Assembly: GCA_014898415.1 (NCBI GenBank)
Contig: RCTD01000007.1
Coordinates: 1,798,001 to 1,862,000, forward strand
DNA: 64,000 nucleotides
From: Stromatinia cepivora
Lineage: Eukaryota; Ascomycota; Leotiomycetes; Helotiales; Sclerotiniaceae
Reading direction: 5' to 3'
Part shown: piece after piece, positions 36,701-49,898 of the stretch
Numbering within the stretch: the stretch's first letter is position 1
Layout of the letters: each line of letters starts with the position of its first letter
Notes under the pieces: model-generated
Databases searched by the model: none
What the model saw: the letters and a program-made list of their open reading frames with translations, nothing else
What the model was told of the DNA's origin: nothing
Position numbers and translations under genes: made by a program

Positions 36701-39300
36701 AAGATCGTTAAATATTTTCTTTACAAGCAAAAAATTATCTTTGCAAAAGTAATTATAGAATTATATATCGAACACTTTATTGAACGATTTGAAGGATTTG
36801 ATTTTCAAAGGATTTATATTATATAAATAAATAACAGTTTGCATTATTTCTATCTATAATTTATTCAATAAACCTATTATAATCTATATTTTTATTTGTT
36901 TTATAATTATTTCTTGTTCTATATGTTCTAATCCTTTATTAAATTTATATATATAAAATAAAGATAACTCAAATTCGATATCTTCTTATTTGATTTATTT
37001 CTCAAATAATATTGTTTTCATAACTCCAATAACAAATATATCATTATCCTATTTGATCATTACAATTGCTAAACTGTACTTATAATAAACCCAGATTACA
37101 AAGCTTTGAATGATTACAAATACTTTATTATATATTTTACAATAGATTGGATATAAAAAGATTTTGTTATAATATATTTCTTTGATTAGTAAAAACTATA
37201 ATATATTATTATACTCTTTATCGAAATCAAAAAGATCCTATTGGATTTTGTAGAAAGATCGAAATAACTAATGATCATTTGAAGTGTGAGAAATAATTTG
37301 CTTTGTATAAATACAAATACAATCAATGCAATTGGAATAAATAATACCTTTTATTTTAACGTTTTGCATTACAAATATTAGATATTCAAAAACTTTCTTC
37401 CCCAAATGTTTAGAATGTTCATACTATATTTCATTTATATCTTCTCTTAAGAAAGATAAATCGCAAAAATGATAGAATACTTTATTTATTTTTTTATTCA
37501 TTATTGAATACATTATAAAAGAGTTACTTATAGGAATAAATATAAAAATGCTTGAATAAATAGAAAGTGATTTGTATTCTAAAAATACAAGATTTTCAGT
37601 ACAAATATATTAAACAACTACTATACTATTTGTATAATCTCCTTTACAAAAAGTACAATCATATTTTGAGAACTATAAACCAGCTTTCTTCAATCGAATC
37701 TTCGAGACAATATTGATATAAAAACCAAAAATAAATATTATATCATTCAAGATTAAATCACCATTAAGATAATTTTCTTTTTTGATAATCCCTTTGATAA
37801 TACAAACCCCATATTTTAGAACTTGAAAGCTGAAAATACCTGCTTCTACAAGATCATTAGAATCGAATAATCGATATCGATGATTATCCAACAAAGATAT
37901 ATCGTTTACGATATACATAATACCATAATTATTAAGTAAAATGTTATTGAATAGATAATATACTCTCATTGCTATAAAATATACCCTTAATTGATTATAT
38001 CGAGTATTTAAGATAATAATATTGATTGAAGATCCTGAAAAATCAATAGAACTTTTTATCTATTTCCTTTTGATCCAATTAGAGTGAAATTACTTTTATA
38101 AATGCAATCTTACTCGATCCCTAATTATTTGTAGCTTATTTTCATTAAATACCTTTTTAAACAATGGATTAGTTTTTCCAATAAACATTAACTTTATAGC
38201 TTTGCAATTGTAAACAATGTAATCATAACCAATTCCATTATTTCATTCAAATTCGGTTCTACAAGAATATTCCTAGATTTTCTTGATCCCCTGATTATTT
38301 TTAGAATTGATATTTTTCTTATTCTTCTTAGACTTTTTATCATTTTGAGAAAAGGTAAATATAGAATATACTCCTTCTTTAGCTTTTAAGGAAATAGAAT
38401 CCTAGAAGATTAATCCTCCAAAAACATCTCCGAATTGCTTAAATGAGAAATTGAATAATCCGAATTGATTATTCATCTTGATCTATATGATCATAGTATT
38501 TGCCCAAATTAAAAACATTTTAATATCAATAGCTTATAGAAAAGTATTAATAACAACTTCATTTTATACCTCAATAATCTTATATACAAAAGCTTTAATA
38601 TAAATTATAATCTAATCCTTATACTATTTAACAAAATCGATTCTATCGAACGAAATTTGCATTAGAACAGACCGATATTCTTATAGTACTGTGAACTTGA
38701 TAATAATTATTATAAATACAAACTTCTTTTTGAATATATTGATAATCATTTTGAATAAAAGAATTATAATACTCTAATTGAAAATGAATAACTCTATAAA
38801 GTATATTTGATCAATTAACAATTCAATCCATTTATAAACATCCCGAAAAGCTTTATGATTCTATATATATTCTTATTATCGATATCGATACTCCAATTGA
38901 AGAAAAATAAACTCGAAGAAGATTTCTTGAAAAATAATTGGAAATGAAACAATGAATCTACTAAAAATAAATCCCGATATATTACCATCAGAATCTTTCA
39001 TCTTTGTATCTCTATTAACATCTTTTTTGAATTGGATCGCTATAAGATATTCTGAGAATTTCTTTTGGTATTGAATTTGTTTCTCTTGATTATATTTGGC
39101 TTGAAAATCGATAACAAAAAATAAAACAAATGATTTGATTAAAAGCTAATCGACCTAAATACAAATAAATTCATTCGTCAAATCAAAGCTTGAAATAAAT
39201 ATAACTAATATGAAAACAAACAAATCGTTCTTTGGATTGATTGAATCCCAAATTCCTTAAACTTGATACTTATTTTTCAAGTGTAAATACCACTCCGACT
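33740..39300 (-). pseudogene. Copia K gag-pol, RIP-inactivated
   Basis: Minus-strand domains in order. Gag zinc-binding piece near 38.27 kb (ECSCRTEFEWNN-like). Protease in the open frame 37969-37673: NNYGIMYIVNDISLLDNHRY, with the catalytic DSG-type Asp changed to Asn, then LNDIIFIFGFYINIVSKIRL, the Copia DV.YVPG..NIVS..RL signature. Pre-integrase and integrase at 37.1-37.45 kb. Reverse transcriptase at 34.6-36 kb, with KLYMVYK (from KALYGLRQ) near 34.84 kb and the active site FIND (from FVDD) near 34.70 kb. RNase H ends near 33.78 kb (CNNQ.TIRLI, VDIQN, DGFIKN, QKFEHFR). This is the Copia order integrase-RT. Numerous stops; no activity expected. Confidence 0.82.
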
Positions 39301-39469
39301 ATTGAATATAGATTATAAAAAAAAAATCATTTTGATTTTTTGCTATATTAAATAAAGATAATTGAATTAATATAAATATTAAATTATAAATAAAATAGAA
39401 ATAATAATTTAAAAATGATCCCTTGAATACTTAATAATCACCAGATAGAAAGTTATATAGATTTAAGAA

Positions 39470-39485
39470 CTATCGAGCTCATAAT
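39470..39485 (-). other. Primer-binding site of Copia K
   Basis: Immediately after the 5' LTR in element sense the sequence reads ATTATGAGCTCGATAG. It resembles GGTTATGAG, the complement of the initiator tRNA(Met) anticodon loop, the half-tRNA primer known for Copia-type elements. The G-to-A difference fits RIP. Confidence 0.6.
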
Positions 39486-39794
39486 TATCATAGAATAATA
39501 TAATTACAAAGCACTTTCAGGGATCAAGGAATAAATAATACACATAATTGATAAAATAAAAGAATTGAATGATTTGCCCTTAATTATATAAATCAAGAAC
39601 TGTATATATAGAATAAATAAATAATTATCTAGCCAATATACACCTTAATTAAATTAGATCTCTGTTTACTAGGATATCAGGATCACCTTATCAATTGGTA
39701 GATTAGTAAGGGCTAGTGGATCCTTCATTCCGATTGGAAAGTATACGCTTTGATCCTTCGTAGGATACAGGGGATCACAGGGCTTTCCGTGACA
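39486..39794 (-). repeat. 5' LTR of Copia K
   Basis: 309 bp. The inner (left) part is RIP-altered and the outer (right) part preserved (GGGGATCACAGGGCTTTCCG). Confidence 0.93.
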
Positions 39795-39799
39795 TTATA

Positions 39800-40493
39800 A
39801 TATTTGATAAGATTCTATGAAATTCTATAATATTCTATGATTATAAATAAGTTCGATTTAAATCGAATCTTATAGAATCATTTTATATAATGAAATAAAA
39901 TAATAACCAATAATATTTAACCTTAGAAATAAGAAAGTTCTATATGCTTCCATCACATTCTATTCCATTATAAATCATTCTAATATGATATATGATCAAA
40001 ATTTTATATTATAATAAAATTTAATAATATTAAATTATATTATTAATATATCACGTGATCATATAACCATCGGTTCGGTTAATATTATTAAGTGATTTAA
40101 TAAACTTATTAAAAATTCTTATATATATATTATTCAACGAATTGAATAAATACTATACTATATATTTCGATAATGTTTTAATATATTTTGTGAGTGAGAA
40201 TCAATATTAAAAATATATTCATGATATTATCCAAAAGCTATAAAATATTGGCTTATAAATAAATATCAATAAATACAAATTCAAAATTATTTCAATAAAA
40301 TATTTAGATTTAATAATTATAATTAATAATATAAAAATAAAGAAAGACAAAATCGAGATTATCATTTCCTGAAAACGATTATTTTCAATCAAAGATCTAC
40401 AATAATTCCTTGATTTCACAAATTTTTATTAATGATTTATAAAGGATTTTTTTAAAATTTATTAATCATTTAACGATTTATTACAAAAAGATA
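39800..40493. other. RIP-degraded AT-rich spacer between K and B
   Basis: About 700 bp with no recognisable product. A 66-codon minus frame at 40219-40419 is hydrophobic low-complexity sequence and is not called. In the proposed ancestral order this abuts 17644. Confidence 0.45.
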
Positions 40494-40498
40494 TTATA

Positions 40499-40664
40499 TA
40501 TTGGAAATGAGGCCATCATAGGATTAGAATTGAGGTCACGTGATCACTGTGGTGCACAGACCATATTTGGGGATAACTTCAATTCTACTCTTACTAGAAT
40601 AATAGATCCTTAATTCAATCTATATAATCAACAATACTACTATTTCCTACACCAAAAGATAACA
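40499..40664 (+). repeat. 5' LTR of Copia B
   Basis: 166 bp, TATTGG (from TGTTGG) to GATAACA. The outer left half is intact (GGTCACGTGATCACTGTGG); the inner half carries C-to-T/G-to-A changes. Confidence 0.92.
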
Positions 40665-40682
40665 GATTATGAGATCCAATTG
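40665..40682 (+). other. Primer-binding site of Copia B
   Basis: GATTATGAGATCC directly follows the 5' LTR, a one-step RIP variant of GGTTATGAG complementary to the initiator tRNA(Met) anticodon loop. Confidence 0.6.
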
Positions 40683-40957
40683 TACAATAGTAATTAAAAA
40701 ACAAAACAAATCGAAAAAGGATTAATATAACTAATAGAGATGAAACAAAATAGAAATCAGAATTTTCATATAATATCACCGAAGCAGAATTGAAATATGA
40801 TAATACAATTTATAACTTATAATATTACAGGCTAAAGCAGAAAGCAGTCTGTACAATACTGATACAGAATTATAGTAAAAGCAAAGAACAAATTCGCATA
40901 GTTACAAGAAAATATATTACAATACGATTTTACGAATTTTCTTATTGTTTTATTTTT

Positions 40958-41237
40958 TGTCACGAATCGTGAACCACAGGAGGCTAACCATGTGATACTT
41001 TTTATCTCCTATATCAATTAATGAGCTGATCGTCCGTGTATATATATTATGATTCATACGATTTAGTATAATAGAATGATGATCCTAATAATGTATATGT
41101 ATAACTCTGTAATTTACAAATGAGTATTTGTATATATATATCTAATTGCTTTTTACGAGCCATAATTCTTCAATTGTAGATTCTAAGGAATATAATTGAT
41201 CTTGTTTATTCAGTTCTATTATAGCTTTTGTACATTA
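40958..41237 (+). repeat. 5' LTR of element C
   Basis: About 280 bp. The outer left part is preserved (CCACAGGAGGCTAACCATG); the inner end is altered, so its last base is uncertain by a few positions. Confidence 0.85.
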
Positions 41238-41399
41238 TATTATTTACAATTTATTTACAAGTGTTTAGTTATTTGATGGTTTTTCAAATAATATTTTATT
41301 TTAATAATACCTTTTTAGATGAACTTTTACAAATGTTATATTTAGAGAAAGAAGATTTATTCCGATCTAATCGATGAAGATATAAATATTTTTAGAAGT

Positions 41400-43471
41400 A
41401 TATCATCACTTTTATAATATAACGAACTCCTCTTTCTGTATGTTCCGAACCTTCGAAAGTATATTCTAAGGAACCCTTTCCTTTTCCTCAATTATTTCAA
41501 CAATCCTTCAAAGAAAATATAAATATAGGATTAGATAATATTATTATTAAAAGAAAGAAGATTAATAAAGAAAAGATTTCAATATATAAAATTGATGTTT
41601 TTAGTGATTTAATTGTTCCTTTTGAATTATTATTACAATTACAAGATTTTTATATAATGATTATAAATTTGAAAAAGGAGAATCGATAATTAAAAGTTAT
41701 GATGATAATGAGTTCTGTAATAGTGTAACTTTCTTTTGAGCTTCAAATGATGTTTATATAGGTATCCAGATTAATAGCAATACCTGGGATTCCCTTTATT
41801 CCTTTAATCGAAATCCAAGAATTTTCATCTAAGTAAACTCAAAGATCCCGAAGTTAGAAAAAGAAAACTTTGATTAAATAATCTGATCATTTAGAGCCCT
41901 TTAATGAATCTCCTTTTCTTTCAGAAAATGACAATTCACCTAATAATCAGGGATCCCTTCATTCAAGAAATCGATCTAATCGGTTAAGATTGTATTTTTG
42001 TATTAATTACAATTTATAGCAAAATATATATATACCAAAATCTATAAATCTTATTACTAAACTTAATGATGATATTGAATTTAAAACTAGTTTGTGGCAA
42101 TTATTGATCATAGAACGACTCGAATTATATACTACATTATTTAAGAATGAAATGCAACACTATATATATATAATCGATTAAATTGAATCGGAAATACAAA
42201 TATATTGTTATGCTTTTTATATATGAATACCCTGATTTATAGTATTTGAATTGGTCGAACAGTTTATAGCGATCTATCGGAATCCAACCGAAATCGATGA
42301 TATTTATTTTCAATACAAGATATAGATTATATCTAATACAATTCGATATAATAACTTCCTAAAATGATATAGGAAGTTCAGATTATTTATTATTCAAATA
42401 AAGATTATCAATGATAAGATTCTATTCAAGGATTTCGAATAAAAGATTTTCGATTTTCTTTTGCGAACAGTAATAATATTTATTAAGGATTATAAGATTA
42501 TAAAAGAATTTATGAATATATTCATTAGAGTAGATCAAAATAAAATTTTATTATAAGAATGAAATCGATATTATATTAAACAAAAAGCCCTTATAATTAT
42601 TCGCAAATTAATGGTTATTATGAACCCTTTACAATCTTTTCGGAATTTTAACAGCTTCAATTTTGGAATCTTTATATTTCTGAAATTGTTTCCATTTCGG
42701 AATGCCTCTCCCGGATATACCGATCTTGTTGTACTCAATAACTATTCGAACTTCAAATGTTTGTCGCCCTTTTCTTTTTTTGGAGCAGTATATATATCGA
42801 CACTTTGTATCGATAACCTTAATGAGATCGAGATAGTACAAGAAGAAGCAAAAGAATTCGAAGAATATCGGAATACCGAAAAAGACTTCAGCCTAAAAGC
42901 TACAATTAAAGCTATACAGAATGCCTACTTAGAAAAAGAAAAGCATTTAAAATTAAACGTTTAGATTCCGTTTCTATTTTAAACGTTATACAGGATATAA
43001 GATTTCTTGATTTAATTAAATTTATAAAAAAAAGAAGCATTTATTCTTTTTTATAATCTTTCGAAAAATAGTTATATTTATTAATCAAAAGTATTTATTG
43101 ATTTTGGAGTAAATAGATTTGCTTTTATTAATATTATACTTCTTATTTGTTTATTTCCTATATTTAAATCAAGAATTATATTATTTGAAGTTTTAATCGA
43201 AGTTAAAGGATATAATGGTACATAAGGCTATATTATTATCTATTTCATATTCCTTAATTTAATGGTCGATAATTGTGAACAATCTTTTGTCCCTTTTCTT
43301 ATTATTGAATTAGAGAGTTATAGTATTATTTTAGGTAGACTTTGGTTATCAGAGACTCGAGCGAAGCTCGATTGCTTCAATCGACGTCTCGAATGGCCTG
43401 AAGAGTTACCCTACCCAGAGACCATCCAAGAAACTGGACTTCCCAATTCAAGGAAGATTCAAGATCATTGA
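41400..43471 (+). pseudogene. Element C gag and aspartic protease
   Basis: Plus strand. A gag-like frame with many stops runs from ~41.4 kb (INKEKISIYKIDVFSDLIVP, FELLLQLQDFYIM). A 117-codon open piece lies at 42611-42964 (NEIEIVQEEAKEFEEYRNTE). At 43262-43471 an open frame holds the C-terminal part of a retropepsin: QSFVPFLIIELESYSIILGR followed by LWLSETRAKLDCFNRRLEWP, the ILGR.WL strand-helix shared by fungal Gypsy proteases. The catalytic D(S/T)G would lie in the decayed part just upstream. After 43471 about 1.1 kb leads to the 3' LTR without pol. Codon composition of the protease end is near normal, unlike its surroundings. Confidence 0.7.
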
Positions 43472-44575
43472 TCGATCTAGGAGCTCTTTCAAATTCGAAC
43501 TCCTGACTACAATGAAAATTCATCCTATTTTCCCTTCAAATTGATTACACAAAATATATAACGATCTTTTTCCTGATCAAATATTCGAACCATCTTCGCC
43601 TATTAATATAACTAATGATTCGGAATAGAAAATAAAGAAAATCTTAACAATAAAAAAAGCACGAAAAACCCTATTATATAGAATCTCATAATTTAATAAC
43701 AATACCGATCTTATCTAGTATTCTATTTCTGATCTTAAAATATCACTATATCTTTTATACGATTTTCACCTGACCAATCCAACACTACCTGATCCTTTTA
43801 ATCGATTAATTGATTGAATAAAGCTTTATGAAAACGGAAAAGATAATTATAATTATATAAATAATGATTCATCTATAAAATTAAGGGAAAAAAAAATATT
43901 CTTTAATTCAGCAAATTAGATATTATAATTTCATAATAATATATATATATATGATTATGAAAAGATCAAAAACCCATACAAATTCGAAAGAATTTGATTA
44001 TATATATATATAATCCAAGCTTTATATAATAAACGAACTATCATTACCAAGATAATATAAAAACAATATATTTCAAAAAACTTATACTTATAATTATTTC
44101 AAAAATTATACAAAAGGAAGTTTAAATATAATAAAAACGAAATATAACATTATCCCTATCGATTTCGTTCAATTTAATTGATTTGATCAATTTGGTCGAT
44201 TAACTTGATCGATTTCGGAATTGATCATATTAACTATCCATCATTACTATATTATAATTCAATTTCCTTCCTTTTTCTATTAAAACTTTTTCTTTTTAGA
44301 GATTCCCTAAATCAAAGAAAATACAAATCAATATTAATTTAATCAATTGATGAACGATTTAATCGATTTGATCAATTTATTTATCATTTTGATCAATTTG
44401 ATCGATTAATTTGATTAATTTAATCAATTTCCAGTAAATTGACCAAATCAACCAAAATAATCAATCTAATTGATTTAGAGCTCATAAACCTTCACAAAAC
44501 CTAATTTCCGATAAAATAATAATAGAATAAAGGAATGAAATACTCGAAAACAAGCTTTTCTGAAAGAAAGAATAG

Positions 44576-44857
44576 TATTACAAATCATGAATTACAAAAA
44601 ACTAATTATATAATACCTTTTATCTTTTATATCAATTAATAAATTGATTATTCATATATATATATTACAATTTATACGATTTAGTATAATAGAATAATAA
44701 TCTTAATAATGTATATGTATAATTCTGCAACTTACAAATGAATATTTGTATATATATATCTAGTTGCTCCTTATAAACCATAATTCTTCAGTTGTAGATT
44801 CTAAGGAACATAATTGACCCTGTTTATTCAGCTCTACTACGGCTCTTATGCGTCACA
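44576..44857 (+). repeat. 3' LTR of element C
   Basis: 282 bp. The inner left end is heavily altered (TATTACAAATCATGAATTAC against TGTCACGAATCGTGAACCAC in the 5' copy); the outer right end is intact. Confidence 0.9.
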
Positions 44858-44899
44858 TTTTTTATATTTCTTTATTATTTTAAATTTACTTGCAATATA

Positions 44900-47800
44900 T
44901 TTTTTAAGATTATCTTAAAAACCTGAAGATTATCTTCGATACTCATCAAACAATAAGAAATCTTTATAATATCGGAATCAAATAATCCTTTGAAATTCGA
45001 TTAAAATAACTATAAATGATAATTCAGATAAACAAAGATATAATTGAAAGGGAAAGAATGATTTTATATAATTAATCAAATATTAAATGAATATATATAG
45101 ATTGTAGAATCTAATATAATATTTATTTACAAAATCAATGATTATATATATTATAATATTAAATTGAAATCAGAATATTTAAAGAACAAAGCGAATATAT
45201 TATTATATATTTATATAATATTTAATAATGATAATAAAGTTTTTACTAACGAATATTCAATAATATATATATTTTGAAGATATCTTAAATCAAAATATAC
45301 CAGAATCAATATAATCACAATTAATATATATATAACAATAATCCAAAACTTCAAATTTCAATTTGATATTTATTTCAATATAATTATTATCGAAATCTAA
45401 AACAAATTGAAAAAATATAAAAAAAAATTAAAGATTATAGATAAAAATTATCGATCAATATATTAAGATATTATTTTATTTTTAATTTTAATATATAATC
45501 TTTTAATCGATTATCAAAAAATAATGAATATATTAAATATTCAAATCAATTTTAATATTAATAATAAAATTAAGTATTTATAGATTAAAAAACTTTGTTT
45601 TAAGAATAAATCAAAATAAATATAAATTGTAAAAGAATTTAAATATACTTTTCGATATCAAAAATCAGATTTCGAAATCTTAAATAATATTTATAATCTA
45701 TATCAAAAGGAAAATTATTATATATAAGATTATCTATATTTAATATAAATCAATAAATTCCTTTACAATTATTTTTATTATTAAAAGAAAAGGAGATTAT
45801 CGAATCCGAAGAAAATCTATTTCAATAAGAAAGATTAAATATACTCTATTAATAATATTTCTGAATTAAATTTTGATATTAAAGATATAATAAAGGAAGA
45901 TTGTAATTTGATAAAAAAGATCATTAATAAAGTTTTTCTTAATAAATAATATATCGATATAAATATTTTTTTATATATATTTGATCAATTTTCATTATTC
46001 AAATCAATAAATTTTATTATTAAATAAAGAATAAAGATTAATAAAAGAATAATATATTATTATTATTAAGGTTTAATAAATATAATATATAAAGATAATT
46101 CTAAAATACTATTTTCAAATATATTATATATATTAGAATTAAAAATAAATTTGTTGTTAGAAAAAAGAATTTATGAAATAGAATTATAAAAGGAATTCAA
46201 CTTTTATTATATATATTTCAAAAAGAATAATAAAAAAATCATTTGTATTAAAATATAAGATAAAATATATATAGTTTTATATATAATCAAAGGATATAAA
46301 GATATAATTCTTTATTCAAGTATATATTAAAATAATCAGGAAAAAGGCTTTTCTTTAAAGATAATCGATAATATTAAAGGTATTAATAACGAATTAATAT
46401 TCAAAAAAAAAAAAGAGATATTTATTATAATATCAAAGATTCAATTATCTAGGCCTAAATAAAATCAAGAATCTATATAAGGTATTTAATATAATTAAAC
46501 TAATAAAGATCCCAATTGAATTAGATATCTATGAAATATATATATTTATCAAAATGATCAATTATATTCCGAAATAATTGAATCTATATAAATCAAAGAG
46601 ATTCGAATTTATATATTTCGATATTACAAAATTATTCCTAAAATCGATTTAAAGAAATCATTATTTCATATTGATTATTGATAATTATATAAAAGTAAAT
46701 TGGATTATATTATTTAAACAAAAAAATAATACAATTCAAATATTGAAAATTTGGAAAAAGAAAATGGAATTGATTATTAAAAAAAAGATTATTGCAATTA
46801 AAATTAACAATATATTAGAATTCCTATAAGTTATTTATAAATGATTATCAAATATATAATTCGAAATTATAATAATTGTTTTTTTATATCAAAACAAATC
46901 TATAAAATAGAATATAAAGATTACAAAAATAAATATAAAAGTAATATTAAAAAAAATTAAATTATTATTAAAATTTTAGAATAAAATTATAAAGTATAAT
47001 ACTTATATCAGGAATTATATTAATATTGATTCTGATATAAATGAAATAGATTGATTTTTTATAGAAACTTTTATAAATATAATATTAGATATAGAAATAT
47101 ATAAAATCTAGGGGAACAAATATTATATTTATATTAATCCCAAGATTATTCTGAAAAAACAAAAATATAATAAATTGTAGAATATTTTAAAAATCAATAT
47201 ATTCTTAGAATATTTAAAAATTACAAATAAATATATCAAAATATATTCTCTAAAACTAGATTATATATTTCGATCAAATAAAGTAATTATAAATAAATCT
47301 TATCGAAAAAGAGATTTGAATCTTAAATTAAGAAATTGTAAATCAAATTTATAAGAAATAAAGAATATAAAACTCAATCGAAAATTTTATAATAAATTAA
47401 TAACAAACAAAGTATCTTTTCTATTCTTAATACTTTCTTCATTTTCAATATTAAATATAATACTTATATTACCTTTATTCTAAATATTCTCTTCAACAAA
47501 TATTATACTGAATTCAATGATTATATTAAACATCTCAATTATCAAATTGAAACCAAATAAATTAAATATATTAATATCAATATATAATAAAGATAAAAAT
47601 AATAATATCTAAAAAACAAATTAAAAATCTTTTTCCAAAGATACTTTAAATATCGAATCCATTATTCCAAAAATTCTAATCCAAAAGTTAATTTTTATAG
47701 ATCCTAAATCTATATTGGAAACAAAATTTAAGATCATTTTAAATTTTATTAATAAATCTATTTTAATAGGATTAAAAAGCAAAATAAATCCATAATCATT

Positions 47801-49690
47801 TAAAACCGAACAAAAAGATATAATAGACCTTAAAAACGAACCCCCAAAATATTTAATACAAAAAAAAAAAAAAAATATAAAACAAAATCCTGAAAAAGAA
47901 TAAAAAAGTAAAATTATAAAAGTATTGATTACAATATCTATATAAATCAAAATTCAAGAAAATGTAAAATATATTATGATTATAATTTCAATCATTTATA
48001 AAATGGACCTTTATATCAAAGATAAGATTATTTCAGATTTTATAATTTTGTTGATAAATATAAATAATATAGAAAGTATAATATATTCGGCTGAAAAAGT
48101 TCTAAAAATCAAAATACTAAAAACTTATAAAAAAGCAATATCGGATTGAAAACATTCTAAAAAATGAAAGGAAACTATTTAAAAAAAAATCATATCTTTA
48201 ATTCAAAATAATATTTAGGAAGAATATATTTTTTAAAAGAAATAATTTAGTTTCAACGAAATAGATATTTATAATTAAAACAAAGAATAATAAGATAGAA
48301 TGATTCAAAACAAGATTAATGATTCAAAGATTCAATTAGATATTAAGAAAAGATTATAACGAAACATTTGTATTAATAATAAGACTAGATATATTCAAAT
48401 TATTCCTAATTATTATTGCAAAAGAAAATTTGGAATATTCATATTTCAATATCAAAAACACTTTTATTGAATTATACTTAAAAAAAGAAATCTACCTCGA
48501 ACCACTTCAAAATATCAAAATCGAAAAAGGATATATACTATAAACTCTATAAAATTTATATAATTTGAAACAAACTAAAAGGAATTGGAATTTATTATTA
48601 AAGAAAGAATTTTTAAATATAGACTTTATATAAAATTTGGCAGATCTATATTTATATATATCCAAAAACTATGATATAATATTATTGATATATATCGACG
48701 ATATTATTATTGTATTATATATATTATCGCAAATCATTTAATTCGATGAAAAATTATCAGCCCGTTTTAATATCAAGAATCTAAAGGAGATTAATAAGAT
48801 TCTAAATATTAAAATTATTTGTAATAGAAAAATGTATATATTAATTATAGATCAAAAAAAAATCTTGATGCTATACTAATTAAATATAATATTATATATA
48901 GATAATATCAAGTTAAGAAACTATCAATAATGGATTATATTCATTTCCGATCAATAATCGATAATGATGAATTAATAGATATAAATAAATATTAATAACA
49001 AATAAAAAATGTAATTCATTCAATAATATATACTCGATTAAATATAACATTTTCAATTAGAAGACTTTCATAATTTATGGCAAAACTAACAAAATATCAT
49101 ATTATAACTTTGAAGAATTTGATATGATATCTACGATCAATAATCAAATAAAAGTTATGGTTCGGATTAAAAGGAGTACAATCTGATATTTATAAAGAAT
49201 ATAATATATTTGATAATATAATAAAGATATATATAAATATAGATTGAATTAATAATAAATATAATTAGAAAAGTATTTCAAAGGGAGTTGTAATATTCTA
49301 TAGAAACCCTATATTATAGATTAACAAGAAATAAATATCTATAGTTATTTTTAATATGGAATTAGAATATATTGTAATAATAATATTCATTAAATAAGGG
49401 AAATGGATTATATAAATATTTAAAGATCTATTTAGATCAAATTATATTGAAAAGAACAGAAATATAATTCAAATATTTGATGATAATCAGGGTATTTTAG
49501 CTTTAATTAAGAATCTATATTTATATAAACAATTTAAATATATAAATATTAATTATCATTTTATTAAGGATTTGATAAAAAAAAAGAAAATCGCTATTAA
49601 TTATATCAATATATATAATATAATTGCTGATGAAATGATAAAACCTTATATAAGGATTGCTTTCGAAAGGTTTAAGAAAATGTTAGGATT
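44900..49690 (+). pseudogene. Copia B gag-pol, RIP-inactivated
   Basis: Plus strand. The C-terminal half is readable. The reverse transcriptase active site near 48.69 kb keeps an intact IYIDDIIIVLY. It is followed by ARFNIKNLKEINKILNIKII (thumb), RLSQFMAKPT-like, and RNase H with DDNQGILALIKN and YHFIKDLI, ending IADEMIKPYIRIAFERFKK just before the polypurine tract and 3' LTR. This is the Copia RT-RNaseH order. Upstream integrase and gag are too decayed to delimit. Stops of TAA/TAG type are frequent. It is less damaged than A at the RT site. Confidence 0.8.
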
Positions 49691-49732
49691 AGTAGCCTAA
49701 GAAGATCGAATAGGATATCTTTAATAAGGGAG

Positions 49733-49898
49733 TATTGGAAATGAAGTCATTATAGGATTAGAATTGAGATTATATGATCACTATAATACATAGAAGATAT
49801 TTGAGGATAACCTCAATTCTACTCCTACTAAAATAATAGATCCTTAATTCAACCTACATAATCAACAATACTACTACTTCCTGCACCAAAAGTTAACA
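49733..49898 (+). repeat. 3' LTR of Copia B
   Basis: 166 bp. The inner left half is RIP-altered (GATTATATGATCACTATAAT); the outer right half is preserved (CTACTTCCTGCACCAAAAG). Confidence 0.92.

Larger units (their letters stand above)
31559..39794 (-). mobile_element. Large Ty1/Copia retrotransposon K, minus strand, complete with TSD
   Basis: 8236 bp, 309-bp LTRs at 39486-39794 (5') and 31559-31867 (3'), 5-bp TSD TTATA at 31554-31558 and 39795-39799. LTR ends are TGTCACGG...CCGTGACA, with RIP variants. The 5' LTR is followed in element sense by ATTATGAGCTCG, a Copia-type initiator-tRNA(Met) primer site. The 3' LTR is preceded by GGGGGATA. It is about 2.7 kb longer than A and B. About 1.9 kb of the excess is the region between pol and the 3' LTR, which carries an opposite-strand ORF. 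Confidence 0.93.
40958..44857 (+). mobile_element. Nonautonomous Ty3/Gypsy-type element C nested in Copia B
   Basis: 3900 bp, TGTCACGAATCG...CGTCACA, with ~280-bp LTRs at 40958-~41237 and 44576-44857 and a TTTTT TSD (40953-40957, 44858-44862). Copia A keeps the uninterrupted empty site. A purine tract (GAAAGAAAGAATAG) precedes the 3' LTR. The interior has gag-like and protease coding only, with no RT, RNase H or integrase, so it would depend on an autonomous partner. Confidence 0.88.
40499..49898 (+). mobile_element. Ty1/Copia retrotransposon B (RIPed) carrying nested element C
   Basis: Same family as A, plus orientation. 166-bp LTRs at 40499-40664 and 49733-49898. After removing C and one 5-bp TSD it is 5495 bp. 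Flanking 5-mers are TTATA (40494-40498) and GATTA (49899-49903). They do not match each other but are the reverse complements of the left and right flanks of A. Confidence 0.92.
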
